From NCBI RefSeq assembly GCF_000499785.1, contig NZ_HG726020.1:771515-835514 (forward strand): a stretch of DNA of 64,000 nucleotides, in the 5' to 3' direction. A program made the position numbers and the translations under genes. The notes beneath the pieces are model-generated. The model saw nothing but the letters and a program-made list of their open reading frames with translations, did no database searches and was not told the origin of the DNA. Every line of letters starts with the position of its first letter. Within the stretch, counting starts at the first letter, position 1. This stretch comes from Bacteroides neonati. Its GTDB lineage: Bacteria; Bacteroidota; Bacteroidia; Bacteroidales; Bacteroidaceae. This document shows, one piece after another, positions 16,639-26,159 of this stretch.

Positions 16639-18807
16639 CTAGTACAATTTTGTGGTTGAACCCGCTCTATAGTTCCCTACTTGAGTGGCATTGTCTATGA
16701 CACCTATATAGTTTGTCATAGGAGCAGTGCCAGCAAAAGGTCTTTGAGTTTGATTAACATGAATTTCGGCAAAATTATCCGATTGAATTAACATGGATTG
16801 AAGCGGTCGATTCCATCTTTGCTTTAGCACGCCATCATATAAGAGGTCTAACGAATAATCTCCAGTTTGAGTGCATAGAATTGCAAAATTACATGTCAAG
16901 ACTTTACTTTCCGTATCATATTTCATTGCATTGCTGCGAACCTCGGTTGTTACCGCGTTAAATTTAGAATAAACAGATGTCAGAATTGATGTGGTTTGCG
17001 TCATTCGAAGAGTAACTTTTGAAATATCGAACAAAGTTTCATCAACACCCATAAAGGTACAAAAGTCTCCTACATAAACCTGAATCATCGCAGCCGCCCG
17101 TTTTAAACGTATAATTTCATTATTACTACCATTGTTTAACGTATATGAGTACTGTACCATATACGTATTGTAGGGTATGGGCTTATAAAATTCGTTGTCA
17201 CCGTATTTCTCCAGTGTAAGGCAAAATCCGTTAGGCTTATTCTGTAGCCCTATAAGATAAGAGGCAGTTATACTATCAGGATTATAAATAGCAGAAACAA
17301 TTTTAAAATTTGAATCAGCATCATTCTCTTGCTTGTCTTGCTGGAACGAAGGGTATCTCCGGATGTCTGCCGAAAGATTATTTTCAGCTGTACCATATCC
17401 ATATTGCTTCTGTAATGATAAAACGTAATCAAGATTATCGAGTCTGAAAAAATCTTGTTTTAGAACTGCATTAGCAGGTAGTACCAATGAATTTAGCGGA
17501 GTAGTGGGTCGACCCAGTTCTACAGAGTTTAAAGGATTATAAAAATAACTGATATACAAATATTTATTTAAGTGCAACTTGATAAACTGAGTCAAAACGG
17601 CTCCTTTCTCATCAAGTGCATAAAATACCGCATCTCCATTAAACATGGCTCGATCCAGATCAATAAGAATAGGTGCCTTGATCCTGATTACTCTTTGTGA
17701 AGGATTAGCAGAAATAAAGGGTTCTGCACTCCAACCCGGAGGAAGAACGCTACGTATACTGGTAACATTATCACTACTTTGATAAGGAACCTCAATAACC
17801 TGCCCTGCAGAAACATAGTTAATAACGTTATTTTCGTCTGCTATCCCTTGCGAAAGCAACTTAAAATCCACTTTAACAATGGGCACAACAAATGTATCTC
17901 CAAACTTGGTGGTAATGGTAATTTTCGTTCCATCGGAAGATTGCTCAATATTGGTAACAAAACTTTCCGTTCCAGGCTCCCCTTGTGGCCCTTGTGCTCC
18001 TTGTGGCCCTTGCGCTCCTGATTCTCCGTTTTGTCCATCAATCGCATTTGCACGAATCTTTTGTCCATTTACAACCAAAAAAACAGCTTCTTTATCGGGA
18101 TATTTTATAGTCCAATAAAAGTTTTGATCGTCAGGGTTTGATAAATCTTGAGCCGCACTAACAACAGGTATACCACCATCCTTTCCATCGACTCCAACAG
18201 CCTTATAATTTGTTATCTCACCATTGAACATCCAATATCCATCTTTACTGATCTCAATAGTAGGCGTTATTCCATCTCGCCCTGCAACACCGTCCTGTCC
18301 GTTGGTTCCATCTTGTCCTTTGGCCAAAACGCCTGTATCTTTATCACCTATAAACCAGTTGCCATTCTCTCCAATGTGTGGTGAGACACCGTCTTTTCCG
18401 TCTTTTCCTCTCGCCGGAATACCTACATCCGTATTACCTATCACCCAGTTTCCGTTTGCTCCTATACGTGGGGTCAGCCCATCTATTCCGTTTTTTCCAT
18501 TTTTCCCGAAGGGAACATAGAAATCGGTATCTCCTAACGTAACTGTAACACCTATCGTATCGTTACCAGGTAGAATTGTATAGACCAGATTGGAGGCAAT
18601 GGGCTTGTTATTAAGTATTTCATAAAGTTCCTTAAGCTGCTTTATATCCGCATTTATAATAGTGATTCTTTCATTAATACTCTTCAAACTTTCCGCCAAT
18701 ACATATTGACGGCTATATAGTGTACTAACATCTTCTTTATAACAACTTGCCAGGAGCGTACTAACTAAAACAGTACAAGCAAGACATATCCTAATTACTC
18801 GTTTCAT
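16639..18807 (-). CDS. Collagen-like surface lipoprotein
   Basis: A 722-residue lipoprotein (lipobox TLLASC, Cys22). Order: short coiled coil (about 38-64); a beta-type segment; then three modules of about 40 residues (from about 110, 140 and 180) in which P-x-IGxNGNWxIG-type motifs alternate with Gly-x-y runs (GKDGKDG, GQDGTNGQDG, GRDG); a second collagen-like run at about 258-279; and a large non-repetitive C-terminal region of about 440 residues. The N-terminal plan resembles the DUF4988/PL29-N type domain of Bacteroides lipoproteins. No catalytic motif is seen. Role inferred: surface adhesin or fibre. It is the second gene after the OmpA/TPR protein; its terminator has been displaced by IS1380. 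Confidence 0.85.
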   Translation of the reverse strand: MKRVIRICLACTVLVSTLLASCYKEDVSTLYSRQYVLAESLKSINERITIINADIKQLKELYEILNNKPIASNLVYTILPGNDTIGVTVTLGDTDFYVPFGKNGKNGIDGLTPRIGANGNWVIGNTDVGIPARGKDGKDGVSPHIGENGNWFIGDKDTGVLAKGQDGTNGQDGVAGRDGITPTIEISKDGYWMFNGEITNYKAVGVDGKDGGIPVVSAAQDLSNPDDQNFYWTIKYPDKEAVFLVVNGQKIRANAIDGQNGESGAQGPQGAQGPQGEPGTESFVTNIEQSSDGTKITITTKFGDTFVVPIVKVDFKLLSQGIADENNVINYVSAGQVIEVPYQSSDNVTSIRSVLPPGWSAEPFISANPSQRVIRIKAPILIDLDRAMFNGDAVFYALDEKGAVLTQFIKLHLNKYLYISYFYNPLNSVELGRPTTPLNSLVLPANAVLKQDFFRLDNLDYVLSLQKQYGYGTAENNLSADIRRYPSFQQDKQENDADSNFKIVSAIYNPDSITASYLIGLQNKPNGFCLTLEKYGDNEFYKPIPYNTYMVQYSYTLNNGSNNEIIRLKRAAAMIQVYVGDFCTFMGVDETLFDISKVTLRMTQTTSILTSVYSKFNAVTTEVRSNAMKYDTESKVLTCNFAILCTQTGDYSLDLLYDGVLKQRWNRPLQSMLIQSDNFAEIHVNQTQRPFAGTAPMTNYIGVIDNATQVGNYRAGSTTKLY

Positions 18808-18896
18808 TTTATTACTTATGTTTTAAATTTGACTTTTATTTCACTTTACCTTTTCTCTATTTTTCTGATTCTTAGAGAGGGAAAACCGTGTTCCGG

Positions 18897-20771
18897 TTAT
18901 TTTGAGTAACGATTAGAGGCAAAATTATTCATGTTTTGCACTGCATTTTTATCGCCATTATCTATTGCCTTTTGAAAATACTGCTCGGACAATTGCCGGT
19001 TGCCGAGTTTTGCATACATAACTCCCATTAGATTCCACGCCCGACTGTCTGAAGAGACTCTATCTAAATAAGTTTGAGCGGCTGGTGCGTTATCTCTAAG
19101 CAATTCGACCAAAGCCTTATATATGTTCACCAAAGGATGTGCCGGATAAAATTTAAATGCAACATCTACAGTTGTTTCAAAGTTTGCATCCCCCATAGGA
19201 TACTGATTGGCTACAGAGATCATCTCTTCAGCACTCAACTTCTCAGGGGATACTTGAATAATTTTAACTGCGTCAGCTACTTCATAAGGCTTCACTGAAT
19301 AATGGAATGTATATTCATTTCTCCTCAACGCCGGGTAAAGAGTTGCTGACATTTTATAATAAGGCTCACCAAGTAACTTCAGTTTAGCTTTTTTCTGCCC
19401 GACGGCAATGTTTTGATCCAACACTAGCACGATCTGTTCTTTATTCGGATACGCCCACCTTTCTACAGACTTCTGCAATCCTTCCCAATCTTCGCCTTTA
19501 CCTATAATATCTATCTGATTTGTAGGAAATCGATACAATCTTGAAATATAGTCTCCAACAGCTTTCGCCCGATTATATGACAAGACTTTATTAAATGCTT
19601 CATCTCCTTCGGGAGAGGCATAGCCTGTTACTGAGATTCGTTCCATAGTCAAGTCTTCATCACTTTTTAGCTTTGAGAACGCGACTGCTATTTTATCCAA
19701 TTCTACCTGATTATAGTTTAGCGAAGGAATAATATCCCATTTTGAAACTGGAAAATAAAGCATTGCCTCATCTGAAAAGCTGCGTTCCTTTCGAGTGGTT
19801 ATGTCTGGAGTTAAAAAAGAGAATGCAAAAGTCCGGAATATTGCACTCTCGTTTTTTTCCTCCTGCTTAGGAATGGGAGCTATATCAACAGATGTAAGCT
19901 TCGGCTTTAATTCAGTCTTTCTTCCAAATTTCCAAATGATGGTTGCACCGGAAGACCAGATATAGTCATCTTTTGAACGCTTCATTGTGCGTATCCCATC
20001 AAAATTCTGATTATTAACCCAAACAAGCCCACTGCTTAATTCCAAACCCAACTGACGGGTAAGGCGAAAGTGCAATGCAATATCTCCACCCAATCCTATG
20101 CTCGGCGAGGTTTTTACCTTAGGAGCAATTTCCTTATCATTAGCTTTAGCATAAGCTTGCGAAGAAAACTTCTGCAAATATATACCAGGTTTAACGAGTA
20201 CAGACAAAAACTGTTCTTTATCAGTCGGCACCTCCATAAACATTCTATTCAGATTAAATACTCCTTGCAGTGCGAACTGCATATAGCAAACTTTGGCATA
20301 TATATCTGAATATTTCACCCCTGTGAGATGAGCATTCTCACTGTTCTTATCCCAAAAGCCAAAAAGATCAGGATAGACGGAATATTCTTGTCCATCGACC
20401 AGTGTATACGGATAATAAGTCATGCCATCGTTACCCAGTATAAAATCTTTAGAGAAGTTGCGCGAAGAGGCTTTCATTTTTCCAATAGAGGCACCAAACT
20501 CCAATCCAAAAATATTAGAAAAGCGATAACCCAACTTCAAGTCAAACCGACTTCCAAAGTGTTTTTTCGGTTCGGTAAGCGAATATACATCGCCAAACAT
20601 GAGAGGCACAGAGTAACCTGCACCGACATACCAATAAGGAAATACTTTTTTAATTTCTGTTGTTTTTGCTGCCACAATGCCTTTGTGTTGCGTAACTTGT
20701 GCACAAACCGGAAGCAGATTTAACAAGCTAACAGCTAGTGTTAACCAGATGAGTAATACTGTTTTCTTCAT
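18897..20771 (-). CDS. Outer-membrane protein with OmpA-like and TPR domains
   Basis: A 624-residue protein with signal peptide (cleavage near VCAQ, about residue 25). Residues about 45-285 are aromatic-alternating strands of a beta-barrel. About 330-435 is an OmpA-like segment (VTGYASPEGDEAFNKVLSYNRAKAV) related to peptidoglycan-binding domains. About 545-615 carries TPR-type repeats (AWNLMGVMYAKLG, YFQKAIDNGDKNA). The plan matches OmpA-like partners of Bacteroidales surface fibres. It is the first gene of a two-gene operon with the collagen-like lipoprotein (89-nt gap) and could anchor it. Lower GC than the flanking housekeeping genes. Confidence 0.85.
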   Translation of the reverse strand: MKKTVLLIWLTLAVSLLNLLPVCAQVTQHKGIVAAKTTEIKKVFPYWYVGAGYSVPLMFGDVYSLTEPKKHFGSRFDLKLGYRFSNIFGLEFGASIGKMKASSRNFSKDFILGNDGMTYYPYTLVDGQEYSVYPDLFGFWDKNSENAHLTGVKYSDIYAKVCYMQFALQGVFNLNRMFMEVPTDKEQFLSVLVKPGIYLQKFSSQAYAKANDKEIAPKVKTSPSIGLGGDIALHFRLTRQLGLELSSGLVWVNNQNFDGIRTMKRSKDDYIWSSGATIIWKFGRKTELKPKLTSVDIAPIPKQEEKNESAIFRTFAFSFLTPDITTRKERSFSDEAMLYFPVSKWDIIPSLNYNQVELDKIAVAFSKLKSDEDLTMERISVTGYASPEGDEAFNKVLSYNRAKAVGDYISRLYRFPTNQIDIIGKGEDWEGLQKSVERWAYPNKEQIVLVLDQNIAVGQKKAKLKLLGEPYYKMSATLYPALRRNEYTFHYSVKPYEVADAVKIIQVSPEKLSAEEMISVANQYPMGDANFETTVDVAFKFYPAHPLVNIYKALVELLRDNAPAAQTYLDRVSSDSRAWNLMGVMYAKLGNRQLSEQYFQKAIDNGDKNAVQNMNNFASNRYSK

Positions 20772-21327
20772 TCTTTCGTTGATTTAAATTGTTATTTTTT
20801 AGTTTGCCGAATTATATTGTAAACTATATTTTTTTCATTCGAATTGCCAATGACCAATTTAACGAACCCTTTAAATATCAGATATCAATAACCTATAAAA
20901 TATATTATTTTACAAAACATAAAAAGAGTTGAAATACACTAAAATAAATAATACCCTAAACACATCAATACTGATACGAATATATTAAAAAAGCATGAAT
21001 ACCTGTAATTATGCTTATTCTTTTTTCAGGGAAAGCCGTGCTAATATAACCAACGCGGCTCTGTGCGCGCGCTTAAAGATTAACACCTAATTTAGAGAAA
21101 ATCTGTATTTTTGATTCCTTAAGAAGAGTATGCTTTATCTAATTCATTTATAAAGGAATAAGTCAAATAAAGAAAGTCAGATTTAAACGAAACTTAACCG
21201 TAGAATATCATTAACATTATGTAATATCAAAATAGAACAATGAAGATCGGCATGTAAGAGAAGCGTCTATTTCATTCTTCAATTTATTTTGCTAGGAATA
21301 CATACTCAAAACAGTGAATGTTTGAGC
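20772..21327. other. AT-rich gene-free region upstream of the surface operon
   Basis: About 550 bp with no supportable gene. It should contain the promoter of the OmpA/lipoprotein operon, but I found no clean minus-strand TAnnTTTG. One plus-strand -7 match TATTTTTG is at 21106-21113. A short GC-rich patch (21034-21072, with AGCCG/CGGCT) stands out from the AT-rich surroundings. I searched for inverted repeats that could flank an invertible promoter and saw none. Confidence 0.6.
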
Positions 21328-21334
21328 ATATTAA
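21328..21334. repeat. Left target-site duplication of the IS4 element (ATATTAA)
   Basis: ATATTAA precedes the left inverted repeat and recurs at 22922-22928 just outside the right one. Confidence 0.8.
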
Positions 21335-22921
21335 CTCAAGTTTCGGATTTAGAAATCAAGCCGTTTGAGCGTACGCTCGGAGTGCTGCAAGTCGTCTGTC
21401 ATTTTCTATGATCTGTATCATCAGTTGCTCTTCATCAGCCCCTGTGAGTTCAGCCACGACTGCCACTACTTCTAATATGATTGCCCATATCTTCTCCATA
21501 ACAGTCAGTTCGTGTACTCCGGCAAAAATATCGTTGAACAACCCACCGATTGTTTCGTAGTCCAGACTCCTTTTTACCGAGGCAAGCAAATTGTAGCGTA
21601 TCATAACCAGTGATACGTGCGCTATCTGCGAGGAAAAGTCTCTTGCCGAGCATCCTGCAAGATTAAGCAATCGCTTGCTATCGGCAAAGAAAACCTCAAT
21701 AGCCCAACGCATTGCATAGATTTCATATGCCCGCAAGAAATCAAGTTTTACATTGGTTGTCAGCAATATTTTCCATCCCTCTCTCTTTCCTCTGCGACAG
21801 AAGAACAGCCGCACCTTGCGCCCACCGAGCATCACGTCCACCGACGCATAGTGGCAACGGTACCGTCTACTGTATATCACAGATTTAGAGCCCAGCAGCT
21901 TACTGATTATGGCTTTTGCCGTCAGTTCACCCCACTTTTTGGTGAGATATTTGGTATTACCCATCTTTGCCATCCCTAACAAGTGAAACTTCTTATGACT
22001 GTTGTATACGAAATCGACAAGCCCGGAACAAGTGAACCAACTGTCAACAAGCAGATATTCAAAAGGAATCTTTGCTTTGATGGCGCGTCTGACCATTTCA
22101 ATGAGTTTCTTTCCCTTACTCATGAAATATTCCTCTTTACGTTTGGCCACATGGGAGTTCTCATCTCGTTTCCTATTATAACGGTTCTGTCGTTGCTTTG
22201 CGCTTAACCCCTGTTCCTTACCCTCTACCTTGCCTTTCTCTCCATGCAGAGATGAGTCAAGCATAAACTGGGTGCGCCCGTCACTCCAGCACAGCATAAG
22301 CGCTTTATACCCAAGAATACATTTCTGATGAACATGTGAGAATATCTTGCCGATAGACTCCATACGCATTCCGGTTTTAGGCAAGTCAGAGTCATCAGCG
22401 ATGAGTACTACAGGAAGATGACTCTTCTTGAAATCCTGACGGTTAGTCACTTTGGCTATCAGCTTGACAACAATGCGGTATATCAGATTGCGCCAGTTGA
22501 TATTATCATGTGACATAAACGAATACAAGACATCCTTCTTGCCGCCGAACATTCGACTTAAAGCCGAATCAGGATAATGGGAAAAACCTTTTATGGCGAA
22601 AAACGGCATCAGGACAAGAATCTGAAACAGCTGAAGATTGGTCAACTGACAGTTTTCACGTTTGTTCCCTCCAAGACAACGGCTGTCAAGATGAAGAGAC
22701 TCTAACAGTCCTGAAAATGAGTCCATCACAGAGCAACGGCGTTTTTCACTCAAAATATTGCGGATTTCTGACGGAATTTTAGTAATTTTGCTCATGGCTT
22801 TGAGAATGGTTAATTAGTTGTTTGGTCACTGCTAATTTACTAAATTTCCGAGATTTACGGAAAGTCTCAAAGCTTTTTTTATGTCTAGAATTAGGATGTC
22901 AGCCTAAATCCGAAACTTGAG
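21335..22921 (-). mobile_element. Complete IS4-family insertion sequence
   Basis: A 1587-bp element bounded by perfect 18-bp inverted repeats CTCAAGTTTCGGATTTAG (21335-21352) and its complement (22904-22921), with a 7-bp duplication ATATTAA on each side. It holds one intact transposase. It lies between the surface operon and the zapB-like gene; the latter's promoter (23038-23067) is outside the element and intact. Intact structure indicates recent transposition. Confidence 0.95.
21356..22795 (-). CDS. IS4-family transposase
   Basis: A 479-residue DDE transposase. The first catalytic Asp is in IADDSDLPK (about 134-137), the second in LLVDSWFT, and the Glu is in YAMRWAIEVFFADSK, which fits the IS4 YREK signature Y-x2-R-x3-E-x6-K exactly. 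The N-terminal region carries a C-rich segment and basic residues. No frameshift or internal stop, so it should be functional. The stop lies 3 bp inside the left inverted repeat. Confidence 0.95.
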   Translation of the reverse strand: MSKITKIPSEIRNILSEKRRCSVMDSFSGLLESLHLDSRCLGGNKRENCQLTNLQLFQILVLMPFFAIKGFSHYPDSALSRMFGGKKDVLYSFMSHDNINWRNLIYRIVVKLIAKVTNRQDFKKSHLPVVLIADDSDLPKTGMRMESIGKIFSHVHQKCILGYKALMLCWSDGRTQFMLDSSLHGEKGKVEGKEQGLSAKQRQNRYNRKRDENSHVAKRKEEYFMSKGKKLIEMVRRAIKAKIPFEYLLVDSWFTCSGLVDFVYNSHKKFHLLGMAKMGNTKYLTKKWGELTAKAIISKLLGSKSVIYSRRYRCHYASVDVMLGGRKVRLFFCRRGKREGWKILLTTNVKLDFLRAYEIYAMRWAIEVFFADSKRLLNLAGCSARDFSSQIAHVSLVMIRYNLLASVKRSLDYETIGGLFNDIFAGVHELTVMEKIWAIILEVVAVVAELTGADEEQLMIQIIENDRRLAALRAYAQTA

Positions 22922-22928
22922 ATATTAA
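22922..22928. repeat. Right target-site duplication of the IS4 element (ATATTAA)
   Basis: Same seven bases as at 21328-21334, directly after the right inverted repeat. Confidence 0.8.
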
Positions 22929-23037
22929 CTAACCGGCATCATTTGAGATACTTCTCTTTCCGGCAGCAAAAATGAGGCACAAAAGTATTCACAAGTAACT
23001 TTTTTCTCTCCAAACAAGTTATTTCTTGCAAAAAGTT

Positions 23038-23067
23038 TTTGTAATCTCAGAGTTAATCGTATTTTTG
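23038..23067 (+). promoter_or_regulatory. Predicted zapB-like/zapA promoter
   Basis: TTTG (23038-23041), 18-bp spacer, TATTTTTG (23060-23067). It lies outside the IS4 element, which inserted about 110 bp upstream, so the cell-division genes keep their promoter. Confidence 0.6.
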
Positions 23068-23087
23068 TGTACAATTTTAGTGTAGTA

Positions 23088-23381
23088 ATGACAGAAGAAG
23101 AAAAAAAGTTATTAAACACCTTTGAAACAAAGTTGCGACATTTAATCTATCTGCATGATAAATTAAAGCGCGAAAACGCTGAGTTAAAGCTACTTCTTGA
23201 ATCAGAGAAGCAGAAGAGCGAGAAGGTAAAGGCCGAATATACAGAATTGGAAGCCTGCTACACCAACCTAAAAACAGCTACGACAATCAGCCTTAACGGC
23301 AGCGATGTAAAAGAGACAAAGCTGCGATTGTCTAAATTAGTGCGTGAAGTCGACAAATGCATCGCTCTGTTGAACGAATAA
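23088..23381 (+). CDS. ZapB-like coiled-coil protein upstream of zapA
   Basis: A 97-residue, charged, almost entirely helical protein; heptad-like Leu/Ile spacing over residues 8-65 indicates a coiled coil. It lies directly before zapA with a 13-nt gap, the position of a ZapB-like division factor in Bacteroidota. Function in Z-ring organisation is inferred from context, not from a diagnostic motif. The ATG at 23088 is chosen; a GTG seven codons earlier overlaps the promoter. Confidence 0.8.
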   Translation: MTEEEKKLLNTFETKLRHLIYLHDKLKRENAELKLLLESEKQKSEKVKAEYTELEACYTNLKTATTISLNGSDVKETKLRLSKLVREVDKCIALLNE

Positions 23382-23394
23382 AATAAGGAGATGT

Positions 23395-23685
23395 ATGAAC
23401 GATAAAATAAAGATAAACCTGTTGATAGCCGACTCATACTATCCGCTCACCATCAACCGTGAGGAAGAAGAAAGTGTAAGAGAAGCAGCCAAGCAGGTCA
23501 ATATCAGACTAAATACGTACCGGGAGCATTACAAGACCCTATCGCCGGAAAAGATTCTGGCCATGGTAGCCTATCAGTTTTCGCATGAGAACTTGATGCT
23601 AACACAACGAAATGACACCCAGCCGTATGCGGCCAAGATAGATGAATTGACGGAAGTACTGGATCAATATTTGAAAAACGAATAA
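23395..23685 (+). CDS. zapA: Cell division protein ZapA
   Basis: A 96-residue protein: N-terminal INLLIADSYYPLTI beta part, then ESVREAAKQVN leading to a long helix, the canonical ZapA layout. ZapA bundles FtsZ filaments at midcell. AAGGAG immediately upstream (23385-23390) is an unusually clear Shine-Dalgarno for this phylum and supports the start at 23395. A terminator follows. Confidence 0.93.
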   Translation: MNDKIKINLLIADSYYPLTINREEEESVREAAKQVNIRLNTYREHYKTLSPEKILAMVAYQFSHENLMLTQRNDTQPYAAKIDELTEVLDQYLKNE

Positions 23686-23722
23686 TCTTCCCGTTCTCCG
23701 CGTTTTATTAAAAAAGAAATTC

Positions 23723-23779
23723 ACGCACTGCAAGATACCCGAAAGAAAGAATTTTCGAGTGTTTGGCGGTGCGTTTTTT
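23723..23779 (+). terminator. Terminator of zapA
   Basis: ACGCACTGC (23723-23731) pairs with GCGGTGCGT (23766-23774), with a partly paired interior (CGAAA/TTTCG), followed by six T. The stem-loop is long for a simple terminator. Confidence 0.72.
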
Positions 23780-23803
23780 ATTTATATAATAATTTAATTG
23801 ACA

Positions 23804-25339
23804 ATGATAGTAATAATAGGAGCATCCATTGCTTGCTTCGTCGTAGGTGGCGTTCTATCGTACGTATTCTTTAAATACGGGCTGAAGGCCAGATACGATA
23901 ATTTGCTCAAAGAAGCAGAGATCGAAGCAGAGGTAATCAAGAAAAACAAACTGCTGGAAGTGAAGGAGAAGTTCCTGAACAAAAAGGCAGATCTCGAAAA
24001 AGAAGTAGCCCTGCGCAATCAAAAGATTCAGCAGGCCGAAAATAAACTGAAACAACGCGAAATGGTACTGACACAGCGTCAAGAAGAGCTTCAGCGCAAA
24101 AAGTTGGAAGCAGACGCAGTGAAAGAAAACCTCGAAGTGCAACTGGTCATTGTAGACAAGAAGAAAGAAGAACTCGATAAACTACAACACCAGGAAATTG
24201 AGAAGCTGGAAGCTATCTCGGGTCTTTCGGCCGACGATGCCAAGGAACGCTTGGTAGAATCACTGAAAGAAGAGGCTAAAACGCAGGCTCAGTCATTTAT
24301 CAACGACATCATGGACGATGCCAAACTAACCGCCAATAAGGAGGCTAAGCGCATCGTTGTACAGTCGATTCAGCGGGTAGCAACCGAAACGGCGATCGAA
24401 AACTCGGTGACAGTATTTCACATCGAATCGGACGAAATCAAAGGACGTATCATTGGTCGCGAAGGACGCAATATCCGTGCCTTGGAAGCAGCAACCGGTG
24501 TCGAAATCGTAGTAGACGATACCCCCGAAGCCATTGTACTTTCGGCCTTCGACCCCGTGCGTCGCGAAATTGCCCGTTTGGCATTGCATCAACTGGTTAC
24601 CGACGGTCGTATTCACCCGGCTCGTATCGAAGAGGTGGTATCGAAGGTGCGCAAGCAGGTGGAAGAAGAGATTATCGAAACAGGTAAGCGCACAACCATC
24701 GACTTGGGTATTCACGGATTGCATCCGGAACTGATCCGTATCATCGGTAAAATGAAGTATCGCTCGTCATACGGTCAGAACTTGCTGCAACACGCACGCG
24801 AAACAGCCAACCTCTGCTCGGTAATGGCAGCCGAATTGGGATTGAACCCCAAGAAAGCCAAACGCGCCGGATTATTGCACGATATTGGTAAGGTGCCTGA
24901 TGAAGAGCCCGAATTGCCACATGCTTTGCTGGGTATGAAACTGGCCGAGAAGTTCAAAGAGAAACCGGATATCTGCAACGCCATCGGTGCTCACCACGAC
25001 GAAACAGAGATGACCAGCTTATTGGCTCCTATCGTACAGGTTTGCGATGCCATCTCGGGCGCACGCCCCGGTGCTCGCCGCGAAATTGTAGAGGCTTATA
25101 TCAAACGATTGAACGACCTCGAACAGTTGGCTATGTCTTATCCGGGTGTAACGAAGACTTACGCTATCCAGGCAGGACGCGAGTTGCGTGTCATTGTAGG
25201 TGCAGACAAGATCGACGACAAGCAAACCGAAAACCTGTCGGGCGAAATTGCGAAGAAGATACAAGACGAGATGACGTATCCGGGACAGGTGAAGATCACC
25301 GTTATCCGCGAAACGCGCGCAGTGAGCTTCGCTAAGTAA
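23804..25339 (+). CDS. rny: Ribonuclease Y
   Basis: A 511-residue membrane-anchored endoribonuclease that initiates mRNA decay. N-terminal membrane helix (about 1-22), long coiled coil (about 25-190), KH domain with [12 protein letters not shown] near residue 212, then an HD domain with LLHDIGK (His359, Asp360) and a later HHDET motif. Length is usual for the family. ATG at 23804 is preferred over the TTG two codons earlier. Transcribed separately from zapA and ended by a strong terminator. Confidence 0.96.
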   Translation: MIVIIGASIACFVVGGVLSYVFFKYGLKARYDNLLKEAEIEAEVIKKNKLLEVKEKFLNKKADLEKEVALRNQKIQQAENKLKQREMVLTQRQEELQRKKLEADAVKENLEVQLVIVDKKKEELDKLQHQEIEKLEAISGLSADDAKERLVESLKEEAKTQAQSFINDIMDDAKLTANKEAKRIVVQSIQRVATETAIENSVTVFHIESDEIKGRIIGREGRNIRALEAATGVEIVVDDTPEAIVLSAFDPVRREIARLALHQLVTDGRIHPARIEEVVSKVRKQVEEEIIETGKRTTIDLGIHGLHPELIRIIGKMKYRSSYGQNLLQHARETANLCSVMAAELGLNPKKAKRAGLLHDIGKVPDEEPELPHALLGMKLAEKFKEKPDICNAIGAHHDETEMTSLLAPIVQVCDAISGARPGARREIVEAYIKRLNDLEQLAMSYPGVTKTYAIQAGRELRVIVGADKIDDKQTENLSGEIAKKIQDEMTYPGQVKITVIRETRAVSFAK

Positions 25340-25363
25340 ATCAAAGAAGAAAATAAAACAGAT

Positions 25364-25390
25364 AAGGGCGAAGCAATTCGCCCTTTTTTA
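25364..25390 (+). terminator. Terminator of rny
   Basis: Perfect 9-bp stem AAGGGCGAA/TTCGCCCTT with GCAA loop and six T. Confidence 0.93.
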
Positions 25391-25408
25391 ATACCCATTC
25401 TTATAAAT

Positions 25409-26149
25409 ATGGAAAAATATCGGTTCGAGATTTGTACCAATTCGGTAGAAAGCTGTCTGGCAGCCCAAAAGGGAGGAGCCCAACGTGTAGAATTATGTGC
25501 GGGCATACCCGAGGGCGGAACAACTCCTTCGTGGGGCGAAATAGCCACCGCCCGGGAGTTATTGCAGATAAAGCTGCACGTCATTATCCGTCCGCGCGGA
25601 GGAGACTTTCTCTATTCGCCCGTCGAACTCAGCACCATGGTGAAAGATATCGAAGCAGCCCGCCAATTAAAGGCCGATGGAGTAGTATTCGGTTGCCTGA
25701 CAGCCGATGGAGAGATAGACTTGGATGCCATGAAAACACTCATGAAGGCAGCAGAGGGATTATCGGTTACCTTTCACAGAGCCTTTGATGTATGCAAACA
25801 ACCGCAACAAGCATTGGAACAACTAATTGCACTGGGGTGCGAACGAATATTGACTTCGGGACAGCAGGCTACAGCCGAACAAGGCATTCCGCTGCTTAAG
25901 GAATTACACCAACAGGCAGCAGGACGAATCATCCTGCTGGCGGGCTGTGGTGTGAATGAGGGGAATATAGCCCGTATCGCTTCGGAAACAGGCATCCGGG
26001 AGTTTCATTTCTCGGCACGCGAATGCGTGAAAAGCGGCATGCGTTATAAGAACGAAGCCGTATCGATGGGCGGTACCGTTCGCATTGATGAATACGAACG
26101 GAATGTAACAACGGCCGAACGGGTAAGAAAAACCATCTCGTCTATCTGA
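25409..26149 (+). CDS. cutC: CutC-family protein
   Basis: A 246-residue TIM-barrel protein. EICTNSVESCLAAQKGGAQRVELC at the N-terminus and FHRAFD, LTSGQ and EFHFSAR motifs identify CutC, historically linked to copper homeostasis although the direct activity is unclear. Length matches the family. It ends against the convergent transglutaminase-like gene, with a 20-bp palindrome at the junction. Confidence 0.93.
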   Translation: MEKYRFEICTNSVESCLAAQKGGAQRVELCAGIPEGGTTPSWGEIATARELLQIKLHVIIRPRGGDFLYSPVELSTMVKDIEAARQLKADGVVFGCLTADGEIDLDAMKTLMKAAEGLSVTFHRAFDVCKQPQQALEQLIALGCERILTSGQQATAEQGIPLLKELHQQAAGRIILLAGCGVNEGNIARIASETGIREFHFSARECVKSGMRYKNEAVSMGGTVRIDEYERNVTTAERVRKTISSI

Positions 26150-26159
26150 CCGGAACAAT

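Noticed and set aside
20772-21334. Invertible promoter for the surface operon
   Set aside because: No matching inverted repeats flanking a promoter were visible by eye, and no recombinase gene is in the window.
15021-22921. Composite transposon formed by the two insertion sequences
   Set aside because: They are of different families with different inverted repeats and separate target duplications of 5 and 7 bp. The equal length of 1587 bp is coincidence as far as I can see.
23686-23797. 6S RNA after zapA, by analogy with other bacteria
   Set aside because: The gap is only 112 bp and consists mainly of a terminator hairpin; 6S RNA needs about 180 nt.
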